A stretch of 64,000 nucleotides of DNA from Armatimonadota bacterium (GTDB taxonomy: Bacteria > Sysuimicrobiota > Sysuimicrobiia > Sysuimicrobiales > Sysuimicrobiaceae), in contig JANXCW010000007.1 of the NCBI GenBank assembly GCA_025059775.1, positions 62,001 to 126,000 of the forward strand, in the 5' to 3' direction. Below the pieces are notes generated by a model. That model was not told where the DNA came from. It searched no databases and saw only the letters and a program-made list of their open reading frames with translations. A program made the position numbers and the translations under genes. This document shows positions 15,749 through 24,236 of this stretch, in pieces (the stretch's first letter is position 1; each line of letters begins with the position of its first letter).

Positions 15749-17986
15749 CTACCGCGCCGAGGCCCCCAGCTCCCCCAGAACCCGCTGGGCCTCCCCGGAC
15801 TCCCGGAACTCCCCTTTCCCGGCCAGGGCGGCCCGTAGTTCCCGTACGGCCTCCTGGCGGTTGCCGAGCCGGTAGTGGGCCATGCCCAGGTGGTAGCGCA
15901 CGGTGGGGTTGTCGGGTAGCCCCCGCGCCGCTTCCTGCAGCAGCGGCAAAGCCTCTTGGAATTGCCCTCGTCTGTAGTAGACCCACCCCAGCGTGTCGGC
16001 CACGTTGGGGTCCTGCGGCAGGCGCTCTCTGGCCATCTTCGCGAGCTCCAGGGCGCGGTCCAGGTTCGTTCCCCGGTCCGCCAGGAGGTAAGCGAGGTTG
16101 TTGGCGGCGAGCGCGTAGTTGGGATCCACCCGCAAGGCCCGCTCGTAGTAGCTCATGGCCAGGTCCACGTTGCCCTGCTGCTCGTGCAGGTTGCCGATGA
16201 GGGTGTAGAGGTTTGGGTTGCGGGGATCGAGCCGCAGCGCCTCCTCGTACTTCCGGGTCGCCAGTTCGAACTTCCCCTGCCGTGCGTACAGCCGGCCCAG
16301 CATGAGGTAGGCCCGGGGGAGTCGAGGGTTGGCCACAGTCCCCCGGATGTACGCCTGCTCCGCCCGCACCAGGTCTCCCATCTCCTCGTAGACCATCCCC
16401 AGCACCACGTAGGCGTTCGAGTGCTCGGGGTACTTCCGGATCTCCTGCTGCACGCGGGCGATGGCTAAGTCGAACCGCCTGCGCTGGACGTGCACCCGGG
16501 CGATCTCCGCGAGGGCATCGGCGGCATCGGGCCGGATGCCCAGGGCCTCCTCGAACTCCCGCAACGCCGCATCGAGCACTCCCAGGAGCCGGAGGGTGAT
16601 CCCCGCACGGATGCGGGCGGCCACGTTCCTGGGCTCCACCTCCGCGGCCTTCCGGTAGGCCCCCAGAGCCCGATCGAGCCGCTGCCGGCGGGCGTAGAAG
16701 TCGCCTAAGGCGATGTATGCCGCGGCCCTCTTCGGAAAGAGGGCTACGAGCTTCTGGAGCTCCCGTTCCCCGCGGTCGAACAGGCCCATGGCCGCATACA
16801 CGTTCGCGAGGGTCACCCGGGCCAGGACGAAGTGGGGCGCGCGCTTCGTGGCTTCCTCCAGCTGCTCCCGGGCCCGCTCAGGCTTTCCCTGCACGAGGTA
16901 GGCCTGAGCCAGCAGAAACCGGGCCTGCACCAGGTGCGGAGCCAGCAGCACCGTGGCCCGCAGTGCCTCCACCCCCTTGTCGAGCTTCCCCTCCCCCAGC
17001 CGGGCCCGGCCCAGGAGGTAGTGAGCAAGGGGGTCGTTGGCGTTGGCGAGGAGGAGCTTGCGGGCCACCTCCGCGGCCTCCTCCCACCGTTCCTGCACGA
17101 GCAACAGTTCCCCGAGTTTGAGAGGGGCCGCGTTGGCGTGCGGCGCCAGATCCCACGCCCGGCGGTAGTGGTCCATGGCTTCCGTCAGCTTGCGCCGGGA
17201 CGCATAGAAGTCCCCCAGGGCCACGAGCGGCTCGGGCCGGAGGCGCAGGTCCTCCGCGGCCTGCTTGAGGACCCGTTCCGCCTCCTGCCCACGATCCGTG
17301 CGGGCCAACAGTGCCGCGAGGGAGACCCGGGGATCCGGATCCTGCGGCGCCCGCCGTACCCCTTCCCGCAGCACCCGCTCGGCATCTTCCACCCGCTTTC
17401 CGGCCAGGAGCAGGGTGGCCTTCCACACGTACGCCCGGCCTAGCTTCGGATCCAGGCGCAGCGCCGCATCCACCAGCTCCAGGGCCTGCCCGGCGTTTCC
17501 CCGGGAGCCCACGGCCTGACTCAGCAGAAGGTGCGCCCTCGCGTCCTGGGGTCTTCGGAAGAGTACCGCCCGGGCCTCCTCCTCGGCTCGGGCAGGCTCG
17601 CGGGCCGCCAGGTACAGCTCCGCGAGGGCGAGGCGAGGATCCAGGTACCCGGGATCGAGCTCCAGGCTCTTCCGGAGGGAACCGTGTGCGCGGGGAAGGT
17701 CCCCGAGCCGCAGGTAAGAGAAGCCCAGCCGGTAGTGAGCCCGGGCGTCCTCCGGCCGGATTCGCAGGATGTTGCGGTAGGCGATGACCGCCTCCCGGTA
17801 GCGCTCCGCGGCGAAGAAGGCCTCGGCCTGCCTCCAGTTGCGGGCAAGGCGCACCTGCGGGCTGCGCCACACGGCAAGGCCCGCGGTGGCCAGCAGCACC
17901 ACGCCGAGCAGCGACAGCCCCAGGATCCACAGCCGCCGAGGCCGCCCCGATCGGATCTTCGGCGCGTGCAAGGCGTCCACCGTCAT
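15749..17986 (-). CDS. Membrane-anchored TPR protein of the exosortase (PEP-CTERM) system
   Basis: 745 residues with an N-terminal transmembrane anchor (about residues 18-40, LWILGLSLLGVVLLATAGLAV) and then some twenty tetratricopeptide units to the end, e.g. AHYRLGFSYLRLGDLPRAHGSL and NLYTLIGNLHEQQGNVDLAM. It corresponds to the PEP-CTERM-system TPR protein (PrsT-like) that accompanies exosortase in many exopolysaccharide loci; the usual form is a lipoprotein, whereas this one has a TM anchor and no lipobox. It lies ten bases after epsI in an exosortase-EpsI-TPR operon. Likely a periplasmic or outer-face scaffold for secretion or polysaccharide export. Confidence 0.85.
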   Translation of the reverse strand: MTVDALHAPKIRSGRPRRLWILGLSLLGVVLLATAGLAVWRSPQVRLARNWRQAEAFFAAERYREAVIAYRNILRIRPEDARAHYRLGFSYLRLGDLPRAHGSLRKSLELDPGYLDPRLALAELYLAAREPARAEEEARAVLFRRPQDARAHLLLSQAVGSRGNAGQALELVDAALRLDPKLGRAYVWKATLLLAGKRVEDAERVLREGVRRAPQDPDPRVSLAALLARTDRGQEAERVLKQAAEDLRLRPEPLVALGDFYASRRKLTEAMDHYRRAWDLAPHANAAPLKLGELLLVQERWEEAAEVARKLLLANANDPLAHYLLGRARLGEGKLDKGVEALRATVLLAPHLVQARFLLAQAYLVQGKPERAREQLEEATKRAPHFVLARVTLANVYAAMGLFDRGERELQKLVALFPKRAAAYIALGDFYARRQRLDRALGAYRKAAEVEPRNVAARIRAGITLRLLGVLDAALREFEEALGIRPDAADALAEIARVHVQRRRFDLAIARVQQEIRKYPEHSNAYVVLGMVYEEMGDLVRAEQAYIRGTVANPRLPRAYLMLGRLYARQGKFELATRKYEEALRLDPRNPNLYTLIGNLHEQQGNVDLAMSYYERALRVDPNYALAANNLAYLLADRGTNLDRALELAKMARERLPQDPNVADTLGWVYYRRGQFQEALPLLQEAARGLPDNPTVRYHLGMAHYRLGNRQEAVRELRAALAGKGEFRESGEAQRVLGELGASAR

Positions 17987-17996
17987 CCCCGCCTCC

Positions 17997-18605
17997 TCAC
18001 TCCGGCAGGCGCCGCAGGATTTCGGGCAGGGCCGCCCGCAGGAAGGCCTCCGCTCGACGCAGGGCTTCTTCCTGGTCCGACTGCACAGGAGCCGAGACCC
18101 GCACCAGGGCCCCGTCCGACCTGCGTTCCACGAGCGCCCGCCGGACCTGATCCAGTTTTGCCCGGTACGGATCCCGCACCGCGCGGCGCCCCAGCTGGTA
18201 CCAGTACAGGACCACCGCGGGCTCGCCGTGCTGCACCACCAGCGCCCGGTTCACCTCCACGCCCAGACGGCGCACCCGATGGGGACCCACCTCCCGCACC
18301 TGGCAATCCCCCCAGCAGGCGGCCTGGACCTGGGCCCGAGAGAAATCCCGGGCGAAGTATGCGATGTAGAGGAGCACGGGCCTGCCCTGCGAATCCGTAT
18401 AGCGCCGGCTGAGCCAGGCCCCCGGCCGGGTGCGGGCGAGGGCATCGGGGTCGGGCGCCTCCTGGCTACCGGTCCACCCCTCCATCCGGCGGGGCAGCGT
18501 CTCCAACCCCTCCGGGAGCGGGGTGGCCTGCCCGAGGCCGGCCTGCAGCACCGCAGCGCTCAAGAGAAGGCTACCAAGCGCGGCCAGGACCTTCGGCCCG
18601 CTCAT
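17997..18605 (-). CDS. EpsI-domain protein, exosortase partner
   Basis: 202 residues from ATG 18605, overlapping the exosortase stop (ATGA). An N-terminal hydrophobic signal/anchor (VLAALGSLLLSAAVLQAG) precedes an EpsI domain, seen in the segments LPRRMEGWTG, LLYIAYFARDFSRAQVQAACWGD and the VVLYWYQLGRR strand. EpsI domains occur alone next to, or fused to, exosortases in EpsH-type systems and are thought to assist the sortase or its acceptor. The frame extending to 19361 is a shadow of the exosortase gene. Second gene of the exosortase operon. Confidence 0.85.
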   Translation of the reverse strand: MSGPKVLAALGSLLLSAAVLQAGLGQATPLPEGLETLPRRMEGWTGSQEAPDPDALARTRPGAWLSRRYTDSQGRPVLLYIAYFARDFSRAQVQAACWGDCQVREVGPHRVRRLGVEVNRALVVQHGEPAVVLYWYQLGRRAVRDPYRAKLDQVRRALVERRSDGALVRVSAPVQSDQEEALRRAEAFLRAALPEILRRLPE

Positions 18606-19426
18606 GCCGTCCTCGAGCCGCGGCCCAGGGCCGAGGAGACCCCGACCAGCATGGCGGTGGCCACCACGAACACCATCCAGCCGGAGACCGTGTGGTAGGT
18701 GCCCTCGTAGATGCCCAGGGCGATGTTGCTGGTCACCCGCACGGCGTTGGCGAGGACGGCGATGGGGACCACGGAGGCCACGAGCACCACCCGCTCCCGC
18801 CACCGCTCCTGGGTCAGGTGCGCGAGGAGGACCCCCGTGGCCGTGAGGGCCACCAGCGACCGGAACCCGCTGCAGGCCTCCGCCACCTCCAGCTGCACGT
18901 TGGGGAGGTCGATGTAGATGCCCTCCACGTACACGGGGTAGCCCAGCAGCTGCAGCACCTCCGCGCTGAACTGGGCCGTGAAGATCTGCAGGGGCCAGGT
19001 GAGCCGCTGGAGCAGGCCCTGGGGGAGGGGGATCATCAGCCCCAAAAACAGCACCGGAAACGCCACCAGCCGCACCACGCTCCAGCCACCCAGGAGCAGC
19101 ACAAGGCCCAAGAGCACCGGGATCAGGGAGGCGCGGGCCAGGATCGCGATCCCGCCGGTCCGGCCCAGGACCAGGGCGGCAAGTCCCCAAAAAAGCACGG
19201 GAAGCCCAAGCCACGTCCCCCCCGGACGGCAGGCCCGCAGGGTCCGGCGCCGCTCCCAGACCAGGTAGGCGGCCACGGGCGGGATGTAGTAGCCGTAGCC
19301 GTAGGTGGTGTCCACCGCCCACTGGGCGGCCATGTCCCGGACCACGGGGGCGTACAGCCACCCCAGGAGGGCCGCGATCCCTCCGAGTCCTGCCGCGGTG
19401 GCGTAACGGCGCAGGTTGCCCTCCAC
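18602..19426 (-). CDS. Exosortase (EpsH/XrtA-like transpeptidase)
   Basis: Polytopic membrane enzyme of 274 residues with about eight hydrophobic segments. The catalytic triad of the family is visible: Cys185 in EACSGFRSL, Arg230 in NAVRVTSNI and His245 in YHTVSGW. It cleaves PEP-CTERM proteins at the membrane and transfers them to a surface acceptor. GTG 19426 follows GAGGAG at proper spacing. First gene of the operon with epsI and the TPR gene. Its likely substrates in this window are the proteins at 14017 and the frameshifted one at 24237, plus the 57-residue peptide at 20107. A decayed second copy of part of this gene lies at 23924. Confidence 0.93.
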   Translation of the reverse strand: MEGNLRRYATAAGLGGIAALLGWLYAPVVRDMAAQWAVDTTYGYGYYIPPVAAYLVWERRRTLRACRPGGTWLGLPVLFWGLAALVLGRTGGIAILARASLIPVLLGLVLLLGGWSVVRLVAFPVLFLGLMIPLPQGLLQRLTWPLQIFTAQFSAEVLQLLGYPVYVEGIYIDLPNVQLEVAEACSGFRSLVALTATGVLLAHLTQERWRERVVLVASVVPIAVLANAVRVTSNIALGIYEGTYHTVSGWMVFVVATAMLVGVSSALGRGSRTA

Positions 19427-19432
19427 GAGTCG

Positions 19433-19451
19433 CTCCTCACTTCGGAGGATT
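19433..19451 (-). promoter_or_regulatory. AATCCTCCGAAGTGAGGAG motif before exosortase
   Basis: Minus-strand motif ending in the ribosome site of the exosortase gene. It shares AATCCTCCG with 14858 and with the minus strand at 24147, which lies in the equivalent place of the duplicated locus. Confidence 0.4.
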
Positions 19452-19530
19452 GCGCTTTGGGCGCTGAGGCGCCTTCATCCGGGGGGAGGATCGGGAGGGA
19501 TCGTTCGGAGGAGGGACCTCGAGCCGATGC

Positions 19531-20110
19531 CTACGCGGGCCGCCTGCGGCGCGCGAGCCCTGCCGCGGCCACCACCCCCACCAGGGCCGTCCCCATCAGG
19601 GCCAGGGAGGCGGGCTCCGAGGCCGCAACGCGAGGGCACCGAGGGTCCGGCCCCGCGCACAGGAAGTAGCCGCTGCTCCCGAACTCCACCCACCAGGTGG
19701 CGTTCTGCAGGGCTGTGAGATCCGCAGAACTGAGGTCGGCGCTGAAGTTCACGAAAAACTCCAGGGTGTCCTGGACGAAACCCAGCCCTCCGGCACCGGT
19801 GAAGGCCGTGCTCAACAGGCCACCCTGCGGGCCGTCAAGCCCCCGAGGCCCGTCGCGGTTGGGGCCTGAAGCGAACTGCCGGGTAGGTGGTGGCCGGAGG
19901 TGGCCCCGCAGGATCACCAGAACCCGTGGATCCGCTTGCGATCTTTGCCGACCCGCCCGTGATGCTCTGCGCGATGGCATTGGGGGTCCACCCGAAACTC
20001 GTGAGCAGCCGGCAGGCGGCGTCCAAACCAGCCGTCACCAGCTGAGGGCACGACCCACTCACTCCCGTCGGCAGGGGGACCGACAGTTCGAAGGTGGTCA
20101 GGTTCGTCAC
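19531..20110 (-). pseudogene. Remnant of a PEP-CTERM protein gene (copy 1)
   Basis: Homologous to the gene at 24237-25077 but lacking its signal-peptide region, lacking an internal stretch equal to 34 codons after TTYPA, and with the 3-prime part one frame off. The N-terminal remnant (VTNLTTFELSVPLPTG to about 19835) ends in frame at a stop; the C-terminal part, in the other frame, encodes GAGGLGFVQDTLEFFVNF and a complete sorting signal (ASEPASLALMGT, hydrophobic stretch, ARRRRPA). About 220 bases of the 3-prime part match the second copy almost exactly. Its 5-prime end is joined directly to the 57-residue PEP-CTERM ORF. Unlikely to make a sorted protein. Confidence 0.8.
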
Positions 20111-20280
20111 CAACTCGCAAGCCCCAGGGCCGTCAGGGCTCCGAACAGAGCGGTCCCCATCAGCACAATCCCGCCGGGTTCAGGCACCTCCCCGGGCCGC
20201 TCCTGTGCCCAGGCGGGCAAGGCTCCGGCGAGCAAGAGCAACGCAACCCCAAACACCAGCCCCCTTCCTACCTTCCGCAT
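20107..20280 (-). CDS. 57-residue peptide: signal peptide plus PEP-CTERM motif only
   Basis: ATG 20280, preceded by GAGGGGAAG, opens a 57-codon frame. Residues 1-25 form a signal peptide (MRKVGRGLVFGVALLLLAGA then LPAWA), followed by only about seven residues before a canonical V-P-E-P-G-G motif and a hydrophobic helix (IVLMGTALFGALTALGLAS). It stops at TGG-TGA without the usual final arginine cluster, at the very point where the pseudogene copy begins, so the 3-prime end was probably cut off by a rearrangement. If expressed, it could be a minimal exosortase substrate or a membrane peptide. Confidence 0.6.
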   Translation of the reverse strand: MRKVGRGLVFGVALLLLAGALPAWAQERPGEVPEPGGIVLMGTALFGALTALGLASW

Positions 20281-20344
20281 CTTCCCCTCATTAGCCTGAG
20301 AACTGCTTGCCTAAAAACTGGCGCCTCCCCCGACCCCTTGTCCG

Positions 20345-20360
20345 TCCTCCATTCGGAGGA
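20345..20360. promoter_or_regulatory. Perfect inverted repeat TCCTCC-ATTC-GGAGGA
   Basis: A 6-4-6 inverted repeat in the divergent region between the 57-residue PEP-CTERM ORF (-) and the PIG-L gene (+), about 65 bases from the former. It belongs to the island motif family; a weaker AATCCTTCG copy lies near 20395. Candidate shared operator. Confidence 0.45.
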
Positions 20361-20474
20361 AAGCTCGGGATCAAAGGGTTCCCTCCCTCCCACAATCCTT
20401 CGCTTGATTAGGTCAAACCGTTCATTCGGATAGAAGCCACTGAGCGGGGATCCGTCTAGGATGGATCGAGACCG

Positions 20475-21182
20475 ATGGACGGGTTCTGGGTGGGCCAGCG
20501 GGTTTTGGTGGTCGCCCCGCACCCTGATGACGAAGTCTACGGGTGCGGGGGAACCGTGGCCAAGGTGAAGGCTTCAGGTGGGGAGGTGTTCGTGATCGTG
20601 GGGTCGGTGGGCGACCTCCGACACTACTCCGCCGAGCACCCGCTGGTGCGGGGCGCCCAGCGTCTGGAGGAGCTGCGGGCGGCCATGGAGGTCCTGGGGG
20701 TGGACGGGTACGAGGTCCTCTTCGAGGACACCCACCGGCACATGCGTCTGGACGCAGTCCCCCGTCGGGACCTGGTGACGCTGCTGGAGCGGGAGGCCCG
20801 CTACAGCATCGACCGGATCCGGCCCACGGCGGTGATCCTGCCCCACCCCAGCTACAACCAGGACCACGAGGCCCTCTTCTGGGCCGGGTTTGCCGCCTGC
20901 CGGCCGCACCTCCCGGAGGACAAGCCCTTCGTGCGGCTGGTGCTGTCGTGTGACGCCCCGCAGCTGTGCTGGAGCCCTGCTCCCTTCCACCCCAACTTCT
21001 ACGTGGACATCTCGGAGTTCCTCGAGGTGAAGCTGCGGGCCCTTCGCTGTCACGCCTCCCAGCTGCGTCCCGACCCCCACCACGGGAGCGTGGCGAACGT
21101 GGAGCGGCTTGCGCGGCTGCGGGGTTCTGAGATCTCCGTACAGGCCGCGGAGGCGTTCACGTGCCACCGCATGGTGCTGTAG
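20475..21182 (+). CDS. PIG-L/LmbE-family N-deacetylase
   Basis: 235 residues of the LmbE/PIG-L zinc hydrolase family. The metal-binding PHPDDE motif lies at residues 15-20, the second part of the site is HPSYNQDH around residue 137, and strand VLVVAP precedes the motif. These enzymes remove acetyl groups from N-acetylglucosamine units of lipid-linked or small-molecule glycosides. It is followed by the DegT aminotransferase (22-bp overlap) and the WecA-like transferase, suggesting modification of a polyprenyl-linked amino sugar. A fragment of a second copy is present near 25171. Start ATG 20475 has only a weak ribosome site. Confidence 0.88.
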   Translation: MDGFWVGQRVLVVAPHPDDEVYGCGGTVAKVKASGGEVFVIVGSVGDLRHYSAEHPLVRGAQRLEELRAAMEVLGVDGYEVLFEDTHRHMRLDAVPRRDLVTLLEREARYSIDRIRPTAVILPHPSYNQDHEALFWAGFAACRPHLPEDKPFVRLVLSCDAPQLCWSPAPFHPNFYVDISEFLEVKLRALRCHASQLRPDPHHGSVANVERLARLRGSEISVQAAEAFTCHRMVL

Positions 21183-22267
21183 TCCCCCACTCCCGCCCCA
21201 CCCTGGATGAGGTGGACATCCAGGCGGTGGCTGAGGTCCTGCGCTCGGGACGGATCAGCCAAGGCCAGGTCACCCGCCGGTTCGAGCAGGCGGTGGCCCG
21301 GTTCCTGGGCCTTCGGGACGGGGTAGCCACCAGCTCCGGGACCGCGGCGCTGCACCTGGCGCTTGTGGCCCTGGGAGTCGGAAGCGGGGACGAGGTGATC
21401 CTACCGAGCTACACCTGCGTGGCATTGCTCCAGGCGGTGCGCTACGTGGGCGCGGTCCCGAAACTGGTGGACCTGGAACCCGAAGGCTACAACCTCTCGG
21501 TGGAAGAAGTCCGGCAGACGATCACCCGGCGCACCCGGGCCGTGCTGGTCCCCCATATGTTCGGGACTCCCGCGGCAATCGAAGCCCTGTGTGGGTTGGG
21601 GATTCCCGTGATCGAGGACATCGCCCAGGCCCTGGGGGCCGCGGTGGACGGAAGACCCGTGGGCTCCTTCGGGGATGTGGCCGTCTGCTCCTTCTACGCC
21701 ACAAAGGTGCTGACCACGGGGGAAGGCGGGATGGTGCTCTCGGACTCGGAGCTCCTGCTGCGCCGGGTTCGGGATCTCCGGGACTACGACGGTCGTCGCC
21801 GCCTGCGAACCCGGTTTAACTACAAGCTCACGGATTTCCAGGCCGCCCTGGGGTTCTCGCAGCTCCGCAGGCTGCCGGAGATGTTGGACCGTCGGCGGAG
21901 CCTCGCGGCCCGGTACGCGGAGCGGGTTCAGGTCCTGGGATTGCGGCCCCCGGCCGTGCGGCCCGGTTCGGCCCCCATCTACTACCGGTACGTGGTTTCC
22001 GTGCCCGATGCGGCAAAGGTCCGAGAGGCCCTGCAGGCGTACGGCGTGGAGAGCCCTCCGCCCGTATTCTGGCCCCTCCACCGGTACCTAAGCCTATCGG
22101 GATTTCCCCGTACGGAGCGGGCGTACCGCACCGCGCTCTCGCTCCCCCTGTATCCATCGCTCCAAGAGGAGGAGGTGGACCGGATCTTTCTGGCCCTGGA
22201 AGCCGCGCTAGTGGCACAGGAGAGAACAAGGTGGCGGGTGTCCTCCTCGCCTTCCTCTGCGCGCTAG
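21161..22267 (+). CDS. DegT/DnrJ/EryC1/StrS-family sugar aminotransferase
   Basis: A PLP-dependent sugar aminotransferase of 368 residues. Visible are the TSSGTAALHLAL cofactor-phosphate loop, VIEDIAQALGA with the aspartate that pairs with the PLP nitrogen, and the Schiff-base lysine in SFYATKVLTTGEGGM around residue 184. DegT enzymes install amino groups on keto-sugar nucleotides for surface glycans. The GTG start at 21161 overlaps the PIG-L gene by 22 bases, and the 3-prime end overlaps the WecA-like gene by 37 bases, so the three are coupled. Which keto sugar is used cannot be told. Confidence 0.88.
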   Translation: MPPHGAVVPHSRPTLDEVDIQAVAEVLRSGRISQGQVTRRFEQAVARFLGLRDGVATSSGTAALHLALVALGVGSGDEVILPSYTCVALLQAVRYVGAVPKLVDLEPEGYNLSVEEVRQTITRRTRAVLVPHMFGTPAAIEALCGLGIPVIEDIAQALGAAVDGRPVGSFGDVAVCSFYATKVLTTGEGGMVLSDSELLLRRVRDLRDYDGRRRLRTRFNYKLTDFQAALGFSQLRRLPEMLDRRRSLAARYAERVQVLGLRPPAVRPGSAPIYYRYVVSVPDAAKVREALQAYGVESPPPVFWPLHRYLSLSGFPRTERAYRTALSLPLYPSLQEEEVDRIFLALEAALVAQERTRWRVSSSPSSAR

Positions 22268-23298
22268 CGCTGGCCCTCCTGACCACCCCCGCGGCCGCGT
22301 GGGCGGCCCGGAGGCTCGGGATTTTGGACCTGCCCGCTCCCCGCAAGCTCCACCGGGTGCCCACTCCGCTTCTGGGCGGGGCGGCGGTCTACCTGGCCTT
22401 CAGCTCCGCGACCCTGCTGTGGGCCCGGCCGGTGAACGATCTGCACGTGATCCTGCTGCTTGCGGGCGCTGCGGCCTTCGCCCTGATCGGGATCGTGGAC
22501 GACGTGCGGGGAGTAGGGGCTGCGAAGCTGGCGGTAGAGGCGGGCGTGGTGGTGCTCATCGTGTGGCTGGGGGATTTCCGGCTGGGGCTTCCCTGGCCTT
22601 ACGCGGGCTATCTCGTGGCCGCGGGGTGGATCGTGGGGCTCGCGAACGCCCTCAACTGTCTGGACTGCGCGGACGGGACGGCTTCGGGCGCCGCGGCGGT
22701 GAGCGCGGGGGCGCTGGCCCTCCTCGCCATCCTGGCCCAGCGATGGGCGGTGGCCACAACGGCCGCGGCCCTGGCAGGGGCGTCCTTAGGGTTTTTGCGC
22801 TATAACTTCCCGCCCGCCCGCATCTTCCTGGGGGATTCTGGAAGCCTCATGCTGGGGTTCCTGCTGGCGGCGTTGAGCGCCGCTTTGGCCCTCAGCCTGG
22901 ACTCCGCCTGGGAGATCGCCGCTCTCGGCGTGATCCTCGGGCTTCCGGCCTGGGACTTCCTGCTGGTGCACTGGCGGCGCTACCGGAACGGGCTGCGCAA
23001 CCCCATCCAGATCATGGTCTCCACGGGAAAGGATCACCTGCCCCATCGGCTGCTGGAATCGGGGCTGCGGCCGGGTGAGGTGGTGATGCGGATCTGCGGG
23101 CTCAGCGCGGTGCTGGGGGCGAGCGGGATCGGAATGGCGCTTTGGGGGGTGGTGGGCACCGCGATCTCCGCGGGGATCCTGAGCGGGGGTGTGGTATTCC
23201 TGAACCTCGTTCGGACGGAACGCGTAGGGAGGAACGGATCCCGGCAGGCCCGGGAGGAACGACCGGACGCCTCCCTGCGCGGAGCACGGGGGATCTAG
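22231..23298 (+). CDS. WecA/MraY-family polyprenyl-phosphate sugar-1-phosphate transferase
   Basis: Polytopic membrane protein of 355 residues with about ten helices. The family motifs are present: RKLHRVPTPLLGG (N-terminal cytoplasmic loop), GIVDDV, the NALNCLDCADG catalytic Asp/Mg site and RIFLGDSGSLMLG. It transfers HexNAc-1-phosphate (or similar) from a UDP-sugar to undecaprenyl phosphate, initiating glycan synthesis. GTG 22231 has GAGAGAAC upstream and overlaps the aminotransferase gene. The last 40 residues are polar and unusual. A truncated, frameshifted copy of its second half lies at 25230-25545. Confidence 0.9.
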   Translation: MAGVLLAFLCALALALLTTPAAAWAARRLGILDLPAPRKLHRVPTPLLGGAAVYLAFSSATLLWARPVNDLHVILLLAGAAAFALIGIVDDVRGVGAAKLAVEAGVVVLIVWLGDFRLGLPWPYAGYLVAAGWIVGLANALNCLDCADGTASGAAAVSAGALALLAILAQRWAVATTAAALAGASLGFLRYNFPPARIFLGDSGSLMLGFLLAALSAALALSLDSAWEIAALGVILGLPAWDFLLVHWRRYRNGLRNPIQIMVSTGKDHLPHRLLESGLRPGEVVMRICGLSAVLGASGIGMALWGVVGTAISAGILSGGVVFLNLVRTERVGRNGSRQAREERPDASLRGARGI

Positions 23299-23361
23299 GT
23301 CAGGCTTTTCCGGACAACAGGGGAGCGGAGAGGGCCCGAGCGGAGCGCGGGAGGGGAGTCC

Positions 23362-23871
23362 ATGAATGCGCCGAGACGCGTGACCAAGCTCCAGCATCCT
23401 CCGAATCCCGGCCTCGCCCGCACCCTCACGGAGCTGGTGCACGGTCTGCGGCTCATAGAGGGGCGCCTTCTGCGCGCCATCCGGCAGGCCGCGCGGGGCG
23501 ACACGACCCCGGAGGCCCTCATCCAGGATCTGCGGGACCTCCTGGTAGACCTCCAACGTTCCTACCGGCGGGCCGAAGAGCTCCTGGACCGCCGGGACCT
23601 CCTGTTCAGCCACGAGCAGAAGCTGCGACAGATCCTCCAGCACCACGTGTGGCTCTACCGGCGCATCCACCTGGAGCAGTTTTTCCTGAGCAAGCTGCGC
23701 CTGGAGGCGCAGCTGCGGAGCATGATCTCGGAAGAGGCCTTCGAGCTCTACCAGGACCTCCAGGGGATTGACGAGCTGGAGCGGGCGTTCCTGCTGAAAA
23801 CGGATCAGGAAGTGCAGCTCTCCCTCCGGGAGAGCTCCCAGGGTGATCTCTGGATACCCCCTCACCGGTAA
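23362..23871 (+). CDS. Hypothetical alpha-helical protein
   Basis: 169 residues, starting at ATG 23362 after GGGAGGGGAGTCC, a good ribosome site. The sequence is almost wholly charged amphipathic helix (RTLTELVHGLRLIEGRLLRA, DLLVDLQRSYRRAEELLDRR, EAFELYQDLQGIDELERAF) without signal peptide or membrane segment. I do not recognise the family. It sits between the intact WecA-like gene and the collapsed second copy of the exosortase locus, at the junction of the duplication. Confidence 0.6.
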   Translation: MNAPRRVTKLQHPPNPGLARTLTELVHGLRLIEGRLLRAIRQAARGDTTPEALIQDLRDLLVDLQRSYRRAEELLDRRDLLFSHEQKLRQILQHHVWLYRRIHLEQFFLSKLRLEAQLRSMISEEAFELYQDLQGIDELERAFLLKTDQEVQLSLRESSQGDLWIPPHR

Positions 23872-23923
23872 TCCCCCCAGACAACGTGGGATACCACTTG
23901 TGAGTACGCGGGCTTGCAGGAGT

Positions 23924-24043
23924 GGGGACCAGCGGGGGAAACGCCAGGAGCCGCGCCTGCCGGCGGCCGCCCAGGAGCAGGACGAGCCCGAACAGGACTG
24001 GGACGAGGGACAGGCGGGCCAGCCGGGCGACGCCCCCGAGTCT
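23924..24043 (-). pseudogene. Exosortase gene fragment (second copy)
   Basis: About 40 codons on the minus strand read RLGGVARLARLSLVPVLFGL then VLLLGG and ARLLAFP. They align with residues 89-128 of the intact exosortase (RTGGIAILARASLIPVLLGL, VLLLGG, VRLVAFP). The catalytic Cys, Arg and His regions are absent. It occupies the same relative place to the downstream PEP-CTERM gene as exosortase does in the intact locus, and is therefore a remnant of a duplicated locus. Confidence 0.8.
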
Positions 24044-24146
24044 ATCTGCGACCAGTGGGAGGCAACAAGTTGACTGCACGGGCCTCCTGCCACGGGCACC
24101 CTCCCAGGGCATCATCTACCCGCGTGCCCAACTGCTTTCCTCTTTC

Positions 24147-24166
24147 CTCCCTCCGACCGGAGGATT
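24147..24166 (-). promoter_or_regulatory. AATCCTCCGGTCGGAGGGAG motif (second locus)
   Basis: Minus-strand motif located between the PEP-CTERM copy and the exosortase fragment, the same place as the motif at 19433 in the intact locus. The core CTCCG-AC-CGGAG is a perfect inverted repeat. Confidence 0.4.
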
Positions 24167-24236
24167 GGCCGGCATCGGTCGGCGGAGGACTTCCGGAGAC
24201 TTGAAACGTCTGCACCCGGCCTGGGGAGGGCCCGCG

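Larger units (their letters stand above)
23872..24236. other. Non-coding debris between hypothetical gene and second PEP-CTERM gene
   Basis: 365 bases without an intact gene. The middle holds the exosortase fragment described separately, and the end holds the AATCCTCCG motif at 24147. The rest shows no start, ribosome site or recognisable protein similarity. Confidence 0.65.

Noticed and set aside
23924-24043. A second functional exosortase
   Set aside because: Only about 40 residues remain and none of the catalytic Cys, Arg or His segments is present.
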